Of a stretch of DNA of 64,000 nucleotides, positions 59,389 through 64,000 are shown piece after piece. Numbering within the stretch: the first letter of the stretch is position 1; each line of letters begins with the position of its first letter. Location: assembly GCF_017353175.1 (NCBI RefSeq), contig NZ_JAFMYW010000013.1:89998-153997 (forward strand), read 5' to 3'. This DNA comes from Fibrella forsythiae. GTDB lineage: Bacteria; Bacteroidota; Bacteroidia; Cytophagales; Spirosomataceae. The notes under the pieces are model-generated. The model searched no databases and was not told where the DNA came from. It worked only from the letters and a program-made list of their open reading frames with translations. Position numbers and translations under genes: made by a program.

Positions 59389-62300
59389 TCAACGTCTAAC
59401 CACTTTTCTAATCGTAATCGGCACGCATTTCGCAGGTGGGCACTGGCAGTCCGAACGTGGAATCGTTACTACCGTATCCGAGAAGCAACCATCAGCCGTG
59501 AATACCCGCACAGTGTACGTACTACCTGCAGCTGTTGGCGGATTCAGTAACCCACCAGCCAGTACGCTACCCGTCATCAGGCCTGTCAATGGCTGGTTCG
59601 TGGCAAACAGCGCGCCGATGGCAGAGAATGAAGTACCAACACTGATGTTGAAGCTTGTTCCGGCCAGTACGGGGCCTGCCAACACAATCTGCGCGTTATT
59701 CTCAGCGGCTGGTGCCGTAGTGCTGCAGGTAGCGGCGATGGCCGTTACAGACAGCGACACCGGTGCCTGCAACTCCGAGATAATGATCGGGCAACACGAA
59801 TTACCAGGGCAATTGTTGCCACCCGACGTCACCACCCGATACTCACCCGGCAACGTGGCAATGAAGCTATTGTCCGTTCCGTCCTGAACAATGGTGCTGC
59901 TTGTTGAGCCCGGCGCCGTGTACTGCCACTGGTAGTTACCCAGACCGGCTACCGTTGTCAGGCTATAGGCGTAATTGCTGTTGGCGCATGGCGTGAATGG
60001 CACCGACACGCATACCGTAGCCACTTGCGTACAACCAGGCCGCTGCGTAACTGCCACGGTGAAGGTATACACACCCGATGCCAGACCAGACGTTTGCACC
60101 GCCGATGCGTTGACAGGCGAGATAGAGACACCATTCGGCGCACTCCAAACGTAGGTGTAACTACCCGACGGCGATACAATGGCCGACAGGAAGGCTGGCT
60201 GACCGGCCGCTACCGTTGCGCTGGCCGCCGAGGCAGTCACCACAAGGTCGCAGGCCGCCACCGTGCAGGATTCCGGTGCAACGTAGGTGGTAGATGCTGA
60301 TGCGTAGGCTGAACCACTCACCACTACCGTATGTGTACCCGAACCAGAGATCAGACCAGGCAGGCTGAAGGTAGCCGTTGTCTGCCCCGCCGTTATCGAC
60401 ACCGTTGTTGTGCTGGCACCGTCAGTTACGGTCAGGATACCCGCCACCGCATTCGTCAGTGAGATGACGCCTGACGTGGTGTACGTATTCGTTCCGGCAT
60501 CACACGTACCTGGATCGATCACGCTGATGGCCAGGTCTGGTGTTACCACCGTTACCGACACAACCGCCGTAGACGTACAACCTGGTTGGGTGGTAACCGT
60601 TACTGTGAACGTATTCACGCCCATTGGCAGGCCAGCTGCAACTACCGTAGCTGCGTTTGCCGGTGTGATCGTTCCGGGTCCACTCCAAGCGTAGGTGTAC
60701 GACCCGGCTGGACTAACCTGAGCCGTCAGGCTTACCGACTGACCGGGCGTAAGCGTGTAGCTGCTGGCCAGTGCTGTCACCGACACACCGGCACAGAACG
60801 TCTGACAGGCAGGTACTACAACCGCTACCGTATCCGTACAACCGCCGGCCGTGTAGATGAACCGGTATGAACCAACCGCCAGGCCACCAACCGAAGTCGA
60901 CGCGGTGTTCGGCGTAAACGTGGCCACCGTTGGGTTACCCGTTGCGTTGCTCCAGACCCCACCGGCTGGCGATGCTGTCAGCGTGGCCGAGGTTGGTGTT
61001 TCGCCCAGTGGTCCGCAAACCAGCGTCATATCCATACCAGCGCTTGGTTTTGGCTTCACCGTTACCACGATGCTGTCGATACTGAAGCAGCCAGTGAGCG
61101 GTACAGCCACGCGGGTAAAGAAAGTCGTTGTCACCGTTGGCGCAACTATCAGATTTGTTAGCGGATTGACCTGTGCGTTGGCGTTCAGGCGAGTGGCGAA
61201 GAACGTACGAACATTGTCTCTTGCGGTCGACAATTGCGCCGACAGATCAACCGTTTCACCCAGGCAGATGCTCAGGCTCGTCGCTACTACTACTGGCCGT
61301 GGCGCCGTCGTGATTGAAACGAATACCGTATCCGAGCAAGTAGAGGTTCCATTGGCCACCAGCGCGAAGTAGACCGTCTGGCCTGGTGCTGGCAGTTGAG
61401 CCGCCGTTGGCGTGAAGGTCAGCCCGGCACCAACCGTAGTGCTGAACAGGCTGGTCGTGTCCGTCAGCGGCCCGAAGAAGAAGCTGCTGGCGATTGTACC
61501 GCTGGTTACCGTACCGATGATTGGCAGTGGCAAGGTGCCTTCGCAGATTGTCTGCGACCTGAGCACAGCTGCTACGCTGATCACGGGTTTGATGTTGAGC
61601 GTTACGTCGATTGGCGTAATAATCGTGCAGCCCGTTGGGTTCGTGCTCATCACGGTGAACAGATTGACACCAGCTGCCAGACTAACGTTGGCAGGATTGG
61701 CGATGACTGCGCCCGTCATGCCACCTAACCGGAAGATGTTGGTCAGGCCCGCCACATTACCGTTTCCGGCCAGGATGGCGCTCAGATTAATCGGTGTATT
61801 CACCGCCGCGCAAAGTGTAAGGCTGATTGGCGTAACCACTGGCACATCAACACCCGTTACCGAGATTGGTGCGGCAGCCGTACAACCAAACGGACTCGTT
61901 GCCACTACGTTGAAGAGATTCACCCCAGCACTGATGTTCACTGCCGTTGGTGTCGTCACCAACGTACCCAGGCCGAGCAGATTACCTGTGCGGAACACGT
62001 TAGTCAGGCCGGCCAGGTCGCCCAGGCTGGTCAGATCGAGCGTGACACCGGCGCAGAGGCTCAGGTTAATTGGCGTAAGTACTGGCGTAGCGGCTCCGGT
62101 CACCGAAATTGGCGTGGCCGTGGTGCAACCCGTTGGAGCCGTGCTTACCACATTGAAGAGGTTCACCCCTACACCGATACTTACGGATGTTGGTGTGTTT
62201 ACCAACGTACCCAACCCCAGTATCCCGCCCGTGCGGAACACATTCGTCAGACCAGTTAAGCCACTCAGGCTTGTCAGGTTAAGGTTTGTACCCACGCAGA

Positions 62301-64000
62301 GTGACAAGGCGATCGGCGCAATTACCGGCGCATCAACACCCGTTACCGAGATCGGAGTCGCCGTAGTGCAACCCGTTGGGGCTGTGCTCACCACGTTGAA
62401 CAGGTTCACCCCTGCACCAATGCTGACCGAAATCGGCGTATTGATTAACGTACCCAGACCAAGCAGGTTACCTGTGCGGAACACGTTGGTTAAACCGGTC
62501 AGGCCACTTAAGCTAGTCAAATCAAGATTGGCACCCACACAGAGGCTCAAGGCAATCGGCGCAATCACTGGTGGGTTAATACCTGTCACGCTGATCGGCG
62601 TAGCGGTCGTACAACCGAATGGATTGGTCGACACTACATTGAACAGATTCACGCCGACGCTCACGGATACCGGTGTGTTAATGACCGTACCCAGCCCTAA
62701 CAAACTACCCGTGCGGAAGACGTTGGTCAGTCCAGTCAAGCCGCTCAGGCTCGTCAGATCCAGGTTAGTACCTATACAGAGCGACAGCGCGATTGGCGCA
62801 ACTACTGGTGGATTCACCCCTGTTACACTGATCGGAGCAGCCGTAGTGCAGCCGAACGGACTGGTTGACACCACATTGAAGAGGTTAAGACCAGCCCCAA
62901 TGCTCACCGCTGTTGGCGTATTGATTAAGGTACCCAAGCCTAGCAGGTTTCCTGTGCGGAAGATGTTTGTTAGACCTGTCAAACCAGACAGGCTGGTCAG
63001 ATCCAGATTCGCGCCTACGCAAAGTGACAGCGCAACTGGTGCTACTACTGGCGCATCTACGCCCGTTACCGAGATCGGCGTAGCGGTTGTACAACCCGTT
63101 GGAGCCGTGCTCACCACGTTGAACAGGTTCACCCCAGCTCCGATACTGACTGCCGTTGGTGTGCCCAGGATATTACCCAGCCCTAGCAGACCACCTGTGC
63201 GGAAGACATTGGTCAAACCAGTCAAGCCGCTTAAGCTAGTCAAGTCCAGATTCGCACCAACACAAAGTGAGAGCGCGATTGGCGCGATCACTGGCGGATT
63301 CACGCCCGTCACTGAGATTGGTGTGGCCGTAGTACAACCCGTTGGAGCCGTTGATACCACGTTGAAGAGATTCACACCAGCACCAATGCTGACCGAAGTT
63401 GGCGTACCGAGCAACGTACCCAGACCAAGCAGGTTACCTGTCCGGAAGATATTCGTCAAGCCGGTTAGACCAGACAAGCTAGTCAGATCAATGTTGGCGC
63501 CTACACATAGGCTCAACGCGATCGGCGCGATCACCGGAGCGTTCACACCTGTTACACTCACCGGCGTCACAGTGCTACAGCCCAGCGGCGAAGTCGATAC
63601 CAGATTGAAGACGTTAGCACCCGCAGCGACCGTGACAGGTAGTGTACCGCCACCTAAGAGTGTGGTAGTCAAACCCGTCAGGATATTCCCTGAGCCAGCG
63701 CCTAGCAAGGCCGTCAGGTTCAGCGGAGCACCCACGCAGAGCGATACCGAGATGGGGTTGAGCACGGGGGCGTTCACACCCGTCACGCTCACGGGCGTCA
63801 CAGTGCTACAGCCTAGCGGCGAAGTCGATACCAGATTGAAGACGTTAGCACCAGCAGCGACCGTCACAGGTAGCGTACCACCACCTAAGAGCGTGGTAGT
63901 CAGACCCGTCAGGATGTTGCCTGAGCCACCCAGCAGACCTGTCAGGTTCAGCGGAGCGCCTACGCAGAGTGATACCGAGATCGGATTCAGCGTTGGGGCG
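59389..64000 (-). CDS. Giant cysteine-paired tandem-repeat surface protein (C-terminal part)
   Basis: The frame is open to the right edge; at least 1536 residues lie in the window and the N-terminus is missing. It consists of tandem 76-86-residue repeats, each with two Cys (S-L-C-V-G, and a G-C-T-T/G-C-S-T position) and a V-N-L-F-N-V-V-S-T core, then several Ig/PKD-like domains (Y-T-Y-A-W-S-G-P-G, Y-T-Y-V-W-S-A-P-N-G). The C-terminus is Cys-rich, C-Q-C-P-P-A-K-C-V-P-I, and ends basic (I-R-K-V-V-R-R). No type A T9SS domain is seen. It is probably an extracellular adhesin or sheath protein; function inferred only from layout. Confidence 0.85.
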   Translation of the reverse strand, partial: APTLNPISVSLCVGAPLNLTGLLGGSGNILTGLTTTLLGGGTLPVTVAAGANVFNLVSTSPLGCSTVTPVSVTGVNAPVLNPISVSLCVGAPLNLTALLGAGSGNILTGLTTTLLGGGTLPVTVAAGANVFNLVSTSPLGCSTVTPVSVTGVNAPVIAPIALSLCVGANIDLTSLSGLTGLTNIFRTGNLLGLGTLLGTPTSVSIGAGVNLFNVVSTAPTGCTTATPISVTGVNPPVIAPIALSLCVGANLDLTSLSGLTGLTNVFRTGGLLGLGNILGTPTAVSIGAGVNLFNVVSTAPTGCTTATPISVTGVDAPVVAPVALSLCVGANLDLTSLSGLTGLTNIFRTGNLLGLGTLINTPTAVSIGAGLNLFNVVSTSPFGCTTAAPISVTGVNPPVVAPIALSLCIGTNLDLTSLSGLTGLTNVFRTGSLLGLGTVINTPVSVSVGVNLFNVVSTNPFGCTTATPISVTGINPPVIAPIALSLCVGANLDLTSLSGLTGLTNVFRTGNLLGLGTLINTPISVSIGAGVNLFNVVSTAPTGCTTATPISVTGVDAPVIAPIALSLCVGTNLNLTSLSGLTGLTNVFRTGGILGLGTLVNTPTSVSIGVGVNLFNVVSTAPTGCTTATPISVTGAATPVLTPINLSLCAGVTLDLTSLGDLAGLTNVFRTGNLLGLGTLVTTPTAVNISAGVNLFNVVATSPFGCTAAAPISVTGVDVPVVTPISLTLCAAVNTPINLSAILAGNGNVAGLTNIFRLGGMTGAVIANPANVSLAAGVNLFTVMSTNPTGCTIITPIDVTLNIKPVISVAAVLRSQTICEGTLPLPIIGTVTSGTIASSFFFGPLTDTTSLFSTTVGAGLTFTPTAAQLPAPGQTVYFALVANGTSTCSDTVFVSITTAPRPVVVATSLSICLGETVDLSAQLSTARDNVRTFFATRLNANAQVNPLTNLIVAPTVTTTFFTRVAVPLTGCFSIDSIVVTVKPKPSAGMDMTLVCGPLGETPTSATLTASPAGGVWSNATGNPTVATFTPNTASTSVGGLAVGSYRFIYTAGGCTDTVAVVVPACQTFCAGVSVTALASSYTLTPGQSVSLTAQVSPAGSYTYAWSGPGTITPANAATVVAAGLPMGVNTFTVTVTTQPGCTSTAVVSVTVVTPDLAISVIDPGTCDAGTNTYTTSGVISLTNAVAGILTVTDGASTTTVSITAGQTTATFSLPGLISGSGTHTVVVSGSAYASASTTYVAPESCTVAACDLVVTASAASATVAAGQPAFLSAIVSPSGSYTYVWSAPNGVSISPVNASAVQTSGLASGVYTFTVAVTQRPGCTQVATVCVSVPFTPCANSNYAYSLTTVAGLGNYQWQYTAPGSTSSTIVQDGTDNSFIATLPGEYRVVTSGGNNCPGNSCCPIIISELQAPVSLSVTAIAATCSTTAPAAENNAQIVLAGPVLAGTSFNISVGTSFSAIGALFATNQPLTGLMTGSVLAGGLLNPPTAAGSTYTVRVFTADGCFSDTVVTIPRSDCQCPPAKCVPITIRKVVRR
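61588..64000 (-). repeat. Coding tandem repeat array of about 243 bp per unit
   Basis: Nine full repeats and one partial repeat are visible, marked by S-L-C-V-G codons near 61812, 62053, 62297, 62538, 62775, 63019, 63261, 63504, 63735 and 63963. Most middle units are 243 bp (81 codons) apart; the rightmost two are 228-231 bp and nearly identical to each other. The array continues past the edge. Confidence 0.88.

Noticed and set aside
59389..64000. CRISPR array or non-coding satellite in the right-end tandem repeats
   Set aside because: The units are 228-243 bp, in frame with no stops, and encode a consistent protein repeat.
1..64000. tRNA, rRNA, insertion sequence or prophage
   Set aside because: None was recognised by reading; a dedicated tRNA and IS search was not possible, so absence is not proven.

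Overview
The window looks like a piece of a Cytophagales (Bacteroidota) chromosome, most like Spirosoma and its relatives. This is inferred from the gene families (GSCFA, DUF4296, PVC-type haem proteins, DUF1501/DUF1549 pairs, a type IX secretion C-terminal domain), from Bacteroidota-type promoters (TTG or TTTG, then TAnnTTTG), and from remembered similarity. No database was searched. I recognised no rRNA, tRNA, CRISPR array, prophage or insertion sequence.

Region 1 (1-2931) is the most unusual part. A light-sensing operon holds the C-terminus of a histidine kinase, two tandem photoactive yellow proteins (PYP), a small PAS protein and a PYP-type 4-coumarate ligase with an N-terminal carrier-protein domain. 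The last genes overlap by 1 and 4 nt, so they are probably translationally coupled. Region 2 (3006-12021) is housekeeping: GSCFA protein, Mrp and NifU-type Fe-S proteins, a minus-strand block (membrane protein, MOSC, BatD-like, DUF58), a DUF4296 lipoprotein, protoporphyrinogen oxidase and a dolichol-phosphate mannosyltransferase-type enzyme. Region 3 (12044-19068) has a secreted Gfo/Idh/MocA oxidoreductase, a GATase-like secreted protein and a DUF2339/DUF3999 membrane pair.

Region 4 (19105-38862, all minus strand) is a large catabolic island: sugar isomerases/epimerases, Gfo/Idh/MocA, ThuA, cupin, DUF4432, a DUF1080 3-keto-glycoside hydrolase-type protein, two big PVC-type haem proteins, DUF1501 and DUF1549/DUF1553. 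Together they suggest periplasmic oxidation and cleavage of a glycoside or polyol, with electrons passed to c-type cytochromes. Region 5 (39065-53100) is mixed: thioesterase, glycyl-tRNA synthetase, helix-hairpin-helix protein, FtsX-type permease, GH63-like glucosidase, SDR, a photolyase whose frame is broken at a GGCA tetranucleotide repeat, quinone oxidoreductase, DinB and bestrophin. Region 6 (53169-64000) holds a broken and an intact outer-membrane barrel paralogue, secreted proteins, a YyaL-type thioredoxin-domain protein, and the C-terminal part of a giant cysteine-paired tandem-repeat surface protein that runs off the right edge.

Two features run through the whole window. The 7-mer GGTACGT (either strand) occurs about eighty times by eye, roughly ten times chance expectation. 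Long, often nearly perfect inverted repeats sit within about 0-30 nt of many stop codons, between co-directional genes as well as convergent ones.
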